DNA of 64,000 nt from Medakamo hakoo. Its lineage: Eukaryota; Chlorophyta; Trebouxiophyceae; Coccomyxaceae. The notes beneath the pieces were generated by a model. The model was not told the origin of the DNA. It was given only the letters and a program-made list of their open reading frames with translations, and ran no database searches. The stretch is from positions 615,001 to 679,000 of the forward strand of contig CP089457.1 of the NCBI GenBank assembly GCA_026636295.1, written 5' to 3'. How positions within the stretch are numbered: the stretch's first letter is position 1; every line of letters starts with the position of its first letter. Position numbers and translations under genes: made by a program. Shown piece by piece: positions 1-9,721 of this stretch.

Positions 1-735
1 AAGGCGGCCGGGTCGGGCGACCCAAACCCGACAAACTGGCGTTCGCCGGCCTGGTCAAAGACGACGTACACGTCCCGGGTGGGCGCGTCCACGCGCTGCA
101 CGCCCGACACGTCCACGCCCTTGCCCGCCAGCAGGGCGACCATGCCGTCCCCGCGCGCGTCCCGGCCCAGGGCGGAGACAAAGGCGACGGGCGCGCCCAG
201 CGTCGCGAGCGCGGCCGCCACGTTGGCGGGCGCGCCGCCCGGGTAGGGCGTCCAGGACGTGACCTGGTCGCGGGGCAGGCCCTTTTGGTCGGCCAGGTAG
301 TCTGGGGTTGTGTGTTGGCGGTGGGTGGGTGGGTGGGTGGACGCGTGTGCGTGGTGACGAGAGGGGCTGGGAGGTTTTTGTGTGTGTGTGTGCGGCAGGG
401 GGCCAGGTCTGGGAGCGCGAGGGCATCGGCGCGCGCGCCCGCGCTTTCGCGCGTCCCACGCCCAATCCCTCACCGTACAAGCCCTCGCCCAGGCACACGG
501 TCAGGTCCGCGGGCGCCCGCCCGCCAAACGGCTCGGCCGCGGCCGGGATGCGGCGGCGCGGCGCGGCAGCGGGCTGATGGCGAAGGGGCGTCGAGCGCCG
601 CGGCGCGGCGCCGGTGATGATGGCAGCCCGGCAGGGGCGGTGGGGAGTGGCGGGCCCGCCGCCCGCCCGCGGCGCGAGGAGTGACGTGGGCAGCCGGTGA
701 GCTGCTGGGAAGGCGGTGGCCGTGGGAGCCATCAT
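1..735 (-). CDS. PfkB-family sugar kinase (fructokinase-like), N-terminal part, cut by window edge
   Basis: Exons read on the minus strand are 735-474 and 301-1, the second running off the window. The splice (GGTGAGG donor, CCCAG acceptor) joins CLGEGLY to DYLADQKGLP, restoring the start of a PfkB fold. The hallmark PYPGGAPANVAAALATLG (substrate-side glycine motif) and FVSALGRDARGDGMVALL follow, as in plant fructokinases. PfkB fructokinases phosphorylate fructose using ATP. The first ~65 residues are rich in Ala, Pro, Arg and Ser, which suggests a plastid transit peptide; this is inference. Two ATG codons are adjacent at the start and the first is used. The C-terminal DTGAGD-type catalytic motif would lie outside the window, so activity cannot be judged. 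A plastid PfkB-like regulatory protein is an alternative. Confidence 0.85.
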
Positions 736-824
736 GTGCGGGTGGGGTGTGTGGCGCGGGTCGCAAAAGCGCGAAGGAAAAAGAAGAAACACTGACACCC
801 TCTCCACCCTCCTCCCTCCACACC

Positions 825-1300
825 TCACAGCATCGCTCCGCCACCGCCACCACCACCGCCCAACACGCCCGCAATGGACTCGGCCGTCACGACTGTGACG
901 CCCGACCCGTCCGTGGAGGCTTGGCGGGCCCGCATCCAGGCCTGGGACAACACGTGGGGGAGAGGGAAGGAGCCCGGGGAGGCGTGCAGCGTGAGAGGGG
1001 GCGGGGCGGGGCGGGGCTGTTACGAGAGGGGGGAGTCCCTGAAAGGACCCCCGCCGCGGCCGCGCAGGCCGTGCGTGCACACCCGGCCGCGTCCCTGCTC
1101 CCTGCTCCCTTGCGCACCTCAAAGCCGGCGCTGTGTGAGGCGGCGGCGGGCTCCGGAGGAGGAGGCGCCTTGGCCGCGGGCGCGGTCGCAGGCGGCGGCG
1201 CTGCATTTTCCTTCGTGTCCGGCCCCGGACGAGGCCCGGGCGCCGTGGGCTTCGGCGCCGGCGGGACGGTGGTGAGCGTGGTGCGGGTGGACGGCGCCAT
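825..1300 (-). CDS. 99-aa protein of unknown function
   Basis: Exons are 1300-1118 and 941-825 (61 + 38 codons plus stop), joined in phase 0 through a GTGCGC donor and GTCCCAG acceptor. The first ~50 residues are Pro/Ala/Thr-rich and could be a targeting or disordered segment. The second exon reads AWMRARQASTDGSG, then VTVVTAESIAGVL, a glycine run and AML at the C-terminus. I do not recognise a family. The stop is 89 nt upstream of the kinase start on the same strand. A competing plus-strand ORF begins at 874 but leads to no plausible continuation, whereas this model splices cleanly with an open frame on both sides. It could be a lineage-specific small protein or a mis-called model. Confidence 0.45.
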
Positions 1301-1475
1301 TGGTGTTTTGTGCGTGTATGGCGGCGCCGTTTCGGGCCGTGTGTCGTGTGTGTGTGTGTGTGTGTTGCCCGCTGGATGGGTGGTGTGGTCTCACTCTCCC
1401 GTTTGTTTTTTGCGTTTTGCGGCGCCGCCGCCCCTCTCTCTGTCTTTCCCCGCGACCAACTCCCGTCACCAAAAC

Positions 1476-2969
1476 ATGGGCGCGCCCGCGCCACTACCGC
1501 CCGCGCGGTCGGCCAGACCGGTCCCTGCCCTGGCCCGGGCCGCCGCGCCGCCGCCGGCCCGGCCCGTGACGGCCGCGCCGCATCGCCGCGCGACGACGCT
1601 CGTCGCCGCCGCGTCGTCGGCAGCAGGTCCGTTTTTCGATGCGACCGGGGGCAGGGGAATTCGTCCCGGCTGGCCACATCGCGGCCAGGGCGCGCGTGTG
1701 TCCAGCACCTGGCCCTGGCGGAGCGGAGGATTGGGAGCGGCGGGCAGGACGAGGAAAAACCGAGTCGTGAATTCGGGTGCCGCCGCCCCCCAAACACGGG
1801 CCGCCGCCACCATCTCTCCAGCCACGCTCCCACCCGCGCGCCCTCTCTCCCGCCCCCACACAACCCGTGCAGCCGGCCGGTCCAACGACGACGACGATTC
1901 GGCCCGCGGGTCCGCCGACGCCTCCTCGACCTCCCCTTCTTCCTCCGGCGCCGCCGCCACGCCGCCCTCGCCGTCCGTGAAACAGACCACCGGGCTGTGG
2001 CACGCGCCCGCGGGCGGCGTCAAAAACGCGACGGTCCGCTACGACCTGCCCCCGCCCGCCGTCGCCGTCCGCAACCTGGTGGAGCAGGCCCAGTACGCCC
2101 ACCTGTGCACCATCATGTCGGGCATGCACCACCGCCGGGCGGGCTACCCCTTTGGCACGCTCGTCGACTTCGCGTCCGACGGCGGCGGGTACCCGCTCTT
2201 CTGCCTGTCGCCGCTGGCCATCCACACGCGCAACGTGTTGGAAGACCCGCGCGCGTCCCTGGTGGTGGAGATGCCGGGGTGGGCGGGGCTGGCTAACGCG
2301 CGCGTCACCATTTTCGGGGAGGTGTACGCCCTGCCGCCCGACCTGCAGCCCGCCGCGCGCGCCATCTTCGAGGCCAAGCACAACGCGGCCATGGGCGGCG
2401 CGGGCGGCGGGTCCGGGCACTGGGGCTCGGGCGCCGCCACCTTCTTCCGCATGCACCGCCTGTCCGACATCTACTTTGTGGGCGGCTTTGGCACCGTGTC
2501 CTGGGTGGACCCGGCCGAGTACGCGGCGGCCGCGCCCGACGCGGTCGCCGCGACGGAGCCGGCCGCGACGCTGCGCGCGCTGAACGAAGCGCACGGCCCC
2601 GCGCTGCGGCGCCTGCTCGCCCGCCGCCGGGCGGGCGGCGGCGGCGGCGCGTCCCCCTCCTCCCCGGCCTCCGCCGCCGCGGACGACGCCGCCTTCATCT
2701 CCGTCGACCGCCTGGGCGCCGACGTCCGGGTCCGCTTCGGCGCGGACTACGCGGTCGAACGCCTGGGCTTTGGCGTGCCGGTGCACACGACGGAGGAGGC
2801 GCTCGCCGCGACGCAGGCGCTGATGGACGCGGCCATGGGCGGCGGCGGGCCGGGCGGCGGCGGGCCGGGCGGCCCCGCGCCCGTGGGCTCCGCGCCCGTG
2901 GGTGGGCGGTCGGCGGTCGTGGACGCGGCGGTCCACCCGTCGGAGGAGCCCAAGCGCAACAAAACGTGA
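1476..2969 (+). CDS. FMN-binding split-barrel protein with DUF2470 (HugZ/GluTR-binding-like), plastid
   Basis: Exons are 1476-1626 and 1873-2969, giving 415 aa. Residues 1-~50 are a basic Ala/Pro/Arg stretch typical of a transit peptide. The core begins at NLVEQAQYAHLCTIMSG and continues through GYPFGTLVDFASD, PLFCLSPLAIHTRNVL and ARVTIFGEVYALP, the order seen in plant pyridoxamine-phosphate-oxidase-like proteins. The tail (FISVDRLGADVRVRFGADYAVERLGF) matches the DUF2470 domain that follows the barrel in HugZ-type heme-utilisation proteins and in the glutamyl-tRNA reductase-binding protein. Known members bind heme or FMN, or tune plastid tetrapyrrole synthesis; which applies here is not shown. 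The 246-nt intron is a multiple of three and open in frame, so a retained form is possible. The last ~45 residues are a Gly/Pro/Val-rich extension. Confidence 0.78.
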   Translation: MGAPAPLPPARSARPVPALARAAAPPPARPVTAAPHRRATTLVAAASSAAGPFFDATGGRGIRPGWPHRGQGARVSSTWPWRSGGLGAAGRTRKNRVVNSGAAAPQTRAAATISPATLPPARPLSRPHTTRAAGRSNDDDDSARGSADASSTSPSSSGAAATPPSPSVKQTTGLWHAPAGGVKNATVRYDLPPPAVAVRNLVEQAQYAHLCTIMSGMHHRRAGYPFGTLVDFASDGGGYPLFCLSPLAIHTRNVLEDPRASLVVEMPGWAGLANARVTIFGEVYALPPDLQPAARAIFEAKHNAAMGGAGGGSGHWGSGAATFFRMHRLSDIYFVGGFGTVSWVDPAEYAAAAPDAVAATEPAATLRALNEAHGPALRRLLARRRAGGGGGASPSSPASAAADDAAFISVDRLGADVRVRFGADYAVERLGFGVPVHTTEEALAATQALMDAAMGGGGPGGGGPGGPAPVGSAPVGGRSAVVDAAVHPSEEPKRNKT

Positions 2970-3308
2970 GATGTGGGCGGCCGAGGGGAGGGTGGGGGTG
3001 TGTGTGGAGAGCGCGGTGGGTTGTTGAGGGAGTGGCCCGCGCGTGTGTGAGTGTTCATTTTTCGTTCCTGGCTGTGTGTAAAATGAAGGAAATGGGACAA
3101 CGCAGGAAAAAAAAGCAGTGCGTGTAGGCGGGCGGGACGTGCGTCGAGAGGCCATCTCCATCGTTTTTGTTTTTTTCACGCACCCCCACGCCCCCACCCC
3201 TCCCCGCCCTCTCCGTTTCTGAACACACCGACGCCCACACAAAACTCACGCAAAGCAACGACACGTAAAGAGGGGGGTGGGCACTGGTCGTGCCACCCCT
3301 TTCCCTCC
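2970..3308. other. Convergent 3' region without a gene
   Basis: This stretch lies between the stops of the split-barrel gene (plus) and the DUF1118 gene (minus). It holds a TGTAA poly(A)-type motif, T-rich patches and C-rich low-complexity sequence. I see no conserved reading frame. Confidence 0.7.
3077..3081 (+). terminator. TGTAA polyadenylation-type signal
   Basis: TGTAA lies 108 nt after the stop of the split-barrel gene. TGTAA is the common near-upstream poly(A) element of green algae. Confidence 0.55.
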
Positions 3309-4278
3309 TCACTTCTGCAGGGCCGACAGCAGGGACGCGCCGCCCCAGGCGGCGGACCCGCCGACGATGGCCGCGCCGGCGGCGAGCGCTTGCAGCGCGA
3401 CCAGCCCCGCCGACGTGTCCGGCACGGCGTACACGACCGCCGGCCCGGCCACGAAGAGCGCGGTCGCCAGGGCGTACAGCAGGCCCGGCGTCGACCGGTC
3501 CGCCGCGCGGGACAGCAGGCCCAGCGACTCCGCGGCGGACAGGGCGCCCGACTTTTCCAGGGCGGACAGCGTCACGCCCGCGCGCTCGGCCGCGGACAGG
3601 AGGCCCGCCGCCTCCGCCTTGGACAGCAGGCGCAGCTGCTGGACGCGGGCCAGGATGCGGGGGGGAGGGGAGCCCGCACCGCCGCCAGGCGTGGTGGCCC
3701 GGAAGTCGGCGCCTTTCTTGCCGACGGAGATGGCGGTGATCTGGCGGTGGACGAGAGGGAGGAGTGGGAGGGAGAGTGGGATTGGGGGCGGGTGAGGGCG
3801 GGGCTGGTCAAGGGAGCGCGCGGCGCGGGGGTGTTATTTTTTTTCCCTTTTCCCTCCTGCCACCCTCACCTTCTTAGTGCCGCCGCCCACGGGCGCGGTC
3901 GGCTTCTGCACGATGCGCTGCGTGCCCGTCTTCGGGGCGGGCGCGGCTTTCTTGGGCGCCGCCTTGATGCGCTGAGTAGCGGCCGCGGCAGCACGGGGAG
4001 CGACGGTCGTGGACGCCTGAGGAGGGGTGAACCGGGGTGGGTGAGACTTCTGATGCTCTGAGCGGACACTGCGGGACCTGTTCCTTGCAATGTGCGAGGC
4101 GGCGGGGCGAGCAGCAGTGTCGCCTGGGCGCGGGGCGGGGTTTGCGCGCTCGCTGATGCGAGTCGGCGCTGCTACTAGAGCAGAGCCAGTTTTTTTTTCG
4201 CGGTCCACGCGCAGGGCCGGCGGCGACGGCGCAGCGACATTTCGCACGGATGCACGCACTGAGACGGTCACGCACCAT
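3309..4278 (-). CDS. DUF1118-family chloroplast protein
   Basis: Exons on the minus strand are 4278-4276 (the ATG alone), 4016-3870 and 3740-3309, giving 193 aa. All junctions are phase 0 with GTGCGT/CTCAG and GTGAGG/GCCAG splice sites. The N-terminus MASTTVAPRAAAAATQRI is transit-peptide-like. The mature part has stacked repeats of the type LLSKAEAAGLLSAAE, LSALEKSGALSAAE and LGLLSRAAD, then two hydrophobic helices (LLYALATALFVAGPAVVYAV and a second one, LQALAAGAAIVGG) ending in LLSALQK. This layout, short leucine-rich repeats followed by STPG and two membrane helices, is that of DUF1118 thylakoid-associated proteins, whose function is not established. The one-codon first exon is unusual; no continuous frame links any upstream ATG to exon 2, so a splice is required. 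Confidence 0.72.
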
Positions 4279-4437
4279 GGCTGGGAAGCGAGGGAAGGGC
4301 GTAAAGATGGGACGGGCGCGGCGGCCGTGGCTCAGAGAGGGAAAAGTGGTTGTGGAGAGGGTCGGCCGAGGTGAGAGGTGAGGGGGGGGGGCGGCCGAAC
4401 AACCTTCTTTCGTGTGTTTTTCTAGGCTACAAACTCT

Positions 4438-5870
4438 CTACGCCGCCCGCTCCAGCCCGCCGGCGACGTCCGCGCCCTCCACAACCCCCGCCGCCGACGA
4501 CGATGACGCGGCGGCGGCGACCGTGTTGTGGAGCAGGGCGGCAATCGTCATCGGGCCCAGCCCGCCAGGCACGGGCGTGACCGCCGCCGCCACCGCCCCC
4601 GCGCCGGCCGCGCACACGTCGCCCACGACCCTGTACCCGCCCGGCGCGGACCCGTCGGGCACGACGTTGATGCCGACGTCCAGCACCAGGCAGCCCGGCT
4701 TCAGCCAGGCGCCCGGGATGGCGCCGGGCGCGCCGACGGCCGCGACCAGGACGTCCGCGCCGCGCACGCGGGCCGCCAGCGCTTCCAGTGCGTCGGCCCG
4801 GTCTGCGGAGGGCGGGGAGGTGGACGTGGACGGCGTGGGCGGCGGCAAGCACGCGCCAGCGGCCGCCCGGTCGCCGCCGCCGCCGCCACCACTGCCACCA
4901 CTGCGCGCGCCGTCCTCGCTCTCAACAAACAGGGCGGCCGTCGCGGACCGGTGGACGAGCGTGGTCGACCCGACGCCACACCCGCGGAGCAGGGCGGCCA
5001 GCGGCAACCCCACCGTCGCGGAGTCGCCGACCAGGACGGCGGACGCCCCGCCCAGGGCGGCCGGGCCCCACAGCCCCGCCCGCGCCAGCAGCGCGGCCGC
5101 GCCCAGGGCCGTGCACGGAATGAAGGGCGGCGCCGTGGCCGCGCCGCCGCCGCCGGCTGCCGGCGCGCCCGCCCAGGGCTCGTCGGCGGTGCCGCCGCTG
5201 CCGCCACGGGCCAGCAGGGCGCCCAGGCCGGAGGGCAGGGCGCCGTCGACGTCCTTTGACGGCGGGAGGTGGGCGAGCGCCGCGGCCGCGTCGAGGTGCG
5301 GCGGCAGGGGCAGCTGCAGCAGCACGCCGTCGACGGACGCGTCCCGGCCGGCGGCGCGGACAGCACCATTCACAGCCTCCTGGCTGGCGCACGCGGGCAG
5401 GTGGATGAGCGTGGCGGCCACGCCCGCCCGGGCGCAGGCCTCCCGCTTGCGCAACGCATACAGCGCCGAGTCCGGGCGGTCGCCCACCAGGACGACGGCC
5501 AGGCCCGGCGGGCGGCCGCCGCGCGATGCGGCGACGGCGGACGCGGAGACGGCCAGCTCGGCCGTCCAGGCGGCCGCGGCGGCCGTGCCGTCCAGGAGGA
5601 GGGCGGTGTGGGTCGGGTTGTCTGGGGGTGGGAGGGGTGGGGGGGGGCGTGGATGGAGAGAGGGGGTAGGCGCGGGGAAACGCGGAGAAAAGCCGGCCCG
5701 GACAGAGGTCACGCCCGCCCCTCCAGCTGACCTGCATCCCGCTTCAGGAAGGGCCCGGGCTTGACCGCAAACGGCGCGGTCGCCAGGGACCGGGTGCAAC
5801 CAGTGGGCGCGCGGCGTGCGAGGGCCGCGGCCGCCGCCGCCGCCGCGAGTGCGCGGCCGGCAGTTTGCAT
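4438..5870 (-). CDS. FOLD: FolD: methylene-tetrahydrofolate dehydrogenase/cyclohydrolase
   Basis: Exons are 5870-5732 and 5621-4438, giving 440 aa. The first ~45 residues are an organelle presequence rich in Ala and Arg. The catalytic domain contains LAVVLVGDRP, then SALYALRKR with the family lysine at residue 105, DGVLLQLPLP and KDVDGALPSGL. FIPCTALG stands where PCTPxG is usual. The nucleotide-binding half has AVLVGDSATVGLPLAALL, TLVHRSAT, VLDVGINVV and VTPVPGGLGPMTIA. The enzyme interconverts 5,10-methylene-, methenyl- and 10-formyl-THF. Two oddities stand out. The GRS motif that normally supplies an NADP-phosphate arginine reads GDS. A ~45-residue Gly/Ser/Pro insertion follows the second half's HRSAT motif. 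The stop lies 159 nt from the DUF1118 start on the same strand. Confidence 0.9.
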
Positions 5871-6200
5871 GCGTGAGCGGTCGCGGTGCAACGCGTCGAG
5901 CGTACCGCCCTGATTGCCGTGTGGTGGTGTTGAATGGGGTGTGTTGCACAGGCACGTCGCGGTGAAGAGTCGTGCCGGGTCGCAAAGGGCGGCGTGGCGC
6001 GCCCTTGTGTTGCGGCCGCGCGCGCTCGCGAGGTTTTTGCTCAGTGCCCGCCCCCGGCCAATTCCTTGGCGCACACCAGCAAAACGGACAACACACAAGC
6101 TTTCTTCCGCGCGCAGACGACTGCCCGCTTTCGCGCGGGAAACGTGCACGTCTGCACCAGCAGCACCGTCCAGTCTACTTCACGCCCCACGCTTCGTCAC
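5871..6200. promoter_or_regulatory. Divergent promoter region FolD / HCF106
   Basis: A 330-nt spacer separates two start codons that face away from each other. It is less C-homopolymeric than the 3' regions. I see no TATA box or strong repeat. Confidence 0.5.
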
Positions 6201-7160
6201 ATGGCGTCCACGCTCGCCGCCACGCCGCACGTCCAGCGCACAGCCGCGCTGGTGCCGCCGCCTGCCGCGTCCGCGTCGTCCAGCAGCCACCGCGCTGGTG
6301 CCGCCCCTCGGCCCGCGCCCGGCTCGCGCCTGCCAGGTGTGTGAGCGTGTCGGACTGCCGGAACGAGGGATGAAACGCAAAGCAGGCGGGCACGTGCGTG
6401 CGGGTGCAAACTTGCAGGCCGGGCGCGAGCAGACACCTAGCCGCCCGCCGCCCACCTCACCCTCCCCCCCCCTCCCACCCACCCACCCCCATCCCCAGCC
6501 GTCGCCCACCCGCGCCGCCTGACCGCGCCCGGCCACTCCACCCCGCGCCGGTCCGACGCCACCCTGCCACCGCCCGCCTCCTTCTTCGGCGTGGGCGCGC
6601 CCGAAGCGCTCCTGGTCGGCGTCGTGGCGCTGATCGTGTTTGGGCCCAAGGGGCTGGCGGAAGCAGTCAAGTCGGTCGGCAAGACGCTGCGCGCCTTCCA
6701 GCCGACGATCCGGGAGCTGGCGTCCGTGTCGTCGGAGCTGCGGTCCACGCTGGAGGAACAGATCGGCCTGGACGAGATCCGGGCGGAAATCAGTTCGGCT
6801 GTGTCCCCGCTGCCGCCGCCGGCCACGACGCCGGTGGTCCAGGCGGGCGCGGACACTGGTGGTGAAGCCGCCGCCGCCGCCGCGGACGCCTCCGCCTCTG
6901 CTGACACGCCGGCGTCCTCCCTGGCCGACGCGGTCGCGTCCATGCAGGCCGGCCTGGACCCGGCGGCGGCCGTGGACCCGGATATCGCGGCCAAACGGGC
7001 GGCGGCCGCAGCTGCAGCCTGGGGCGGCGCGCCGCCCGTTGCTGCGGCTGCTGCGGCGCCTGCCACTCCTCCCGCAGCCGAAGAAGAAGACAGCTTGTTG
7101 GGCGACATCCCGCTGGCCGACCTGGAGGCCGAGCTGGCCCGGCGGCGAGGCCAGGCGTGA
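6201..7160 (+). CDS. HCF106: HCF106/TatB, thylakoid Tat translocase subunit
   Basis: Exons are 6201-6336 and 6499-7160, giving 265 aa, joined in phase 1 through GTGTGT and CCCCAG. Residues 1-~70 form a Ser/Ala/Arg-rich transit peptide. Near residue 75 comes FFGVGAPEALLVGVVALIVF, the single N-terminal membrane helix with the Glu used in Tat assembly. GPKGLAEAVKSVGKTLRAFQ (hinge plus amphipathic helix) and PTIRELASVSSELRSTLE then follow, closely matching plant HCF106. The protein would sit in the thylakoid membrane and help export folded proteins by the delta-pH (Tat) route. The C-terminal ~120 residues are Ala/Pro-rich and poorly constrained, as is normal for TatB tails. A TatA/Tha4 identity is less likely because of the long amphipathic region. 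Confidence 0.92.
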
Positions 7161-7224
7161 GGGGGAGCGTGAGGGGGAGAGTGGGACGGTTGTGCGACGA
7201 CTTTTTGTGTTTTTTCACTCTCTG

Positions 7225-7247
7225 ACACACACACACACACACACACA
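7225..7247. repeat. (AC)n microsatellite
   Basis: About 11 uninterrupted AC units lie in the HCF106 3' flank. Confidence 0.95.
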
Positions 7248-7450
7248 TACACCCGCGGACCTTTGTCCTTTTCTCAACACTTCCTCCTCGCTTCCGCCGG
7301 CTGCCGAAAGAACGCGCGCGCGCGCGCTATCAATGGACGGAGCGCGGCGCGCACTCTTATGGAAGCCAGCAAGGAGGCGCTCTCTCTCTCTCTCTCTCCC
7401 TCTCTCCCCACATTCCCGTAGAAAAACAAACACAACTGCACTCTCTCTTC

Positions 7451-7475
7451 CATCCCATCCCATCCCATCCCATCC
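7451..7475. repeat. (CATCC)5 pentanucleotide repeat
   Basis: Five perfect CATCC units end 6 nt before the HSF stop codon, so on the minus strand they lie at the very start of the HSF 3' UTR. Confidence 0.95.
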
Positions 7476-7481
7476 TTCTTC

Positions 7482-9511
7482 TCACCGGGCCGCCGCCGTG
7501 GGTGGCGGCCCGCCCGTGCTCGCCGCGTCCCCACCACCCGCAGCCACACCACCACCGCTCCCGTCCAGGAACTCGTTCCAGAAGCCGTCGTCCTGGGAGA
7601 GGGCGCCCAAGTCGGCGGACTCGAGGCCCGCCAGGGGGATGGGGCCTGGAGGCGGGGGGACGGTGGACGGCGGGCCCGCGGCCACACCACCACCACCACC
7701 AGCAGCAACAGCAGCAGCCGACGACGGTACAGGGATGATGACGTCCGGCAGGGCATGTTCCGCGATGGTGACGGTCGGCGGCGGCGGCGCGGCAAAGGGC
7801 GTCGGGCCGGGCGCGCCGCCGCCGCCGCCGAGGGCCAGCCCGCCCAGCGCGTCCGCCAGGGCCGCGCCCGGCAGCCCGCCGCCGGCGCCGCCGCCGTAGG
7901 CAGCGCCCAGCCCAGGCACCATGGGCGGCGCGTACGGGATGACGGCGCCGCCGGGACCGGGCGGCGGCGGAAAAACGCCGCCACCACCCGCTCCAGCCGC
8001 CGCAGCAGCAGCAGCCGCCGCGGCCGCCGCGCCCGACTCGGCCGAGTCGTCGTCCTCGCTCCCCGGCGCGGACGAGCTGCCAGGGCGGATGACACGGCGT
8101 TTGCGCCGCCGGCCGCCGCCGTCGGCGTCGGGCAACGCGCCGCCGACCACGCCGTCCCCCAACGACAGCCGCCCGCCGCCGCCCGCCACCCGCCCACCGG
8201 CCAGCACTTGGTGCATCAGCGCCGGGTTGGACGCGACGGACGCGAGCCAGGACACCAGGCGGGCGTGCGCGGCCTCCGACGCGTCCGCCCGGGCCTGGAG
8301 CGAGCGGAGCGCCGCGTCCGAGGACGCCTGGGCCTGGCGCAGGCGGACCAGTTCCACCATCAGCACGTTCTTGTCCCGCTTCAGGGCCTCCACCTCGCCC
8401 GCCAGGTGGCCGCCGTACGCGCCGACTTCGATGGCGGGGCCCAGGGCGGGCGAGGAGGCGGCGGGCAGCGCGGCCGAGCCGGGCGCGGCCGCGATGGGCC
8501 GGGCCATGGACGGGGACGGGCGCGGCGCCGGCGCGCCTCCGCCGGGCCCGCTGCCCCCACTCCCGCCCACGCCGGGCGTCCCCGCCGCTTTGCGCCGGTG
8601 GATGGTGGCCAGCAGGTCGCGCCGCCCGCGCATGAACGCGTCGTTGGCAAACTCCCACCGGTCCGGGTCGATTTTGCGGAAGCCCTGTTGGCGGCGGGCG
8701 ATGAGGGGGGGGGGGGGCGCGGGTTGGGAGTCGAGGGCGTGAGAATGCCTGGCCTGCGCCTTTTGTTTGCGTGTCGTTTCCCCTGCTCCGCCTCCCACCC
8801 CACCCCACTCAAACGCACGTAGGTGTTGAGCTGGCGCACAAAGCTGCTGAAGTTGTTGTGCTTGAACTGTTGTGTGTGGGCGTAGAGAGAGAGGGGGAGG
8901 GGGTGAGTGGGTGTTTGAGAAAACAATGCGCGGCAGACGGGGGGATTGCCCTTCCCCCTCCACCACGCTGCACGCACATGTTGGGGCAGCAGGTCGCGCG
9001 CAAACTCGGCGGGCCGCCAGACGATGAAGCTGGAGTGGAGTGGGTGGGTGGAGGGTGGGGTGAGTGAGTGACGCGACGGGAGAGCTGGCGTGCGGGCGCC
9101 CTCTCCCTCTCCCAACCTCACCTGCGCCCGTCGGGCGACCAGGACACGATGTGCTCGGTCGCCGGGTTGTCCACTAGGTCGTAGCTGTTGGTGATGAGGG
9201 AGGGTGGCGTGTGCGCGTGAGCGGGGGTGTGTGCAGGCGTTCGTGCGCCAGGGCCAGCGACGCCGCGCGGCGCGCCGCACGCTTTCCAATGCAACCGCGC
9301 CCGCGGACAAAAGCCCGCCCTCGGTCGGCCAGTTTTTGCGGCTGGGTCCAAGCCCGTGAAGTCCTCAACAAGACCACACGTACGTTTTCGTCAAAAAGGG
9401 TGGAGGCGGCACGGCCGCCGCGCTACCCGTCGGCGCGGCGGGGGGCGGGGGCGGCGCGGCCGCCGCGGGCGGCGGTCCAGCCGCGGCCGCCGCCGCCCGC
9501 CGGGTGTGCAT
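7482..9511 (-). CDS. Heat-shock transcription factor (HSF)
   Basis: Five exons on the minus strand: 9511-9384, 9184-9122, 9029-8978, 8866-8819 and 8684-7482, giving 497 aa. The first donor GTACGTG joins TKT to YDLVDNP. The spliced DNA-binding domain (about residues 37-130) runs [53 protein letters not shown] and [15 protein letters not shown], a canonical winged helix that binds nGAAn repeats. A heptad region near 182-260 ([19 protein letters not shown] onwards) is the HR-A/B trimerisation domain. RRRKRR at ~286 is a candidate nuclear localisation signal. The tail has a possible aromatic/acidic activation motif, [11 protein letters not shown]. The DNA-binding domain is cut by four introns; plant HSFs usually have one there. 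A longer in-frame upstream start exists but lacks conservation. Confidence 0.95.
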
Positions 9512-9721
9512 GGTCAGGGGCGGTTGGGCGATTGTTGAGGGAAGAGGTGCGCGGAGTGGGGAGGCGTCGTGCTCGAGGGACGGGGCCCCGCGCGGTGGAA
9601 GCCTTTGGAAGCGCAGACTGAGCCGCGAGAGCCGCGAGTGCGCCCCCCTCCGATGAAAAAGCGAACCCTCCAAACCTCCTCCGTCCACCCATTTTTTGTG
9701 TCGTCTCCCCCAGCAAGCTAT

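Larger units (their letters stand above)
7161..7481. other. Convergent 3' region rich in microsatellites
   Basis: This lies between the HCF106 and HSF stops. It contains (AC)11 at 7225-7247, (TC)9 at 7381-7398 and (CATCC)5 at 7451-7475. No gene is seen. Confidence 0.75.

Noticed and set aside
874-1275. Plus-strand ORF starting MDSAVTTVTPDPS
   Set aside because: It quickly turns into low-complexity sequence with no usable splice to a conserved exon. The minus-strand two-exon model over the same bases is cleaner.
681-1475. Upstream extension of the split-barrel gene in the same open frame
   Set aside because: The frame is open only because of base composition. The peptide is low complexity, and the ATG at 1476 starts a proper transit peptide.
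4412-5764. Plus-strand frame opposite FolD
   Set aside because: It is a shadow; the minus-strand translation matches FolD motifs throughout.
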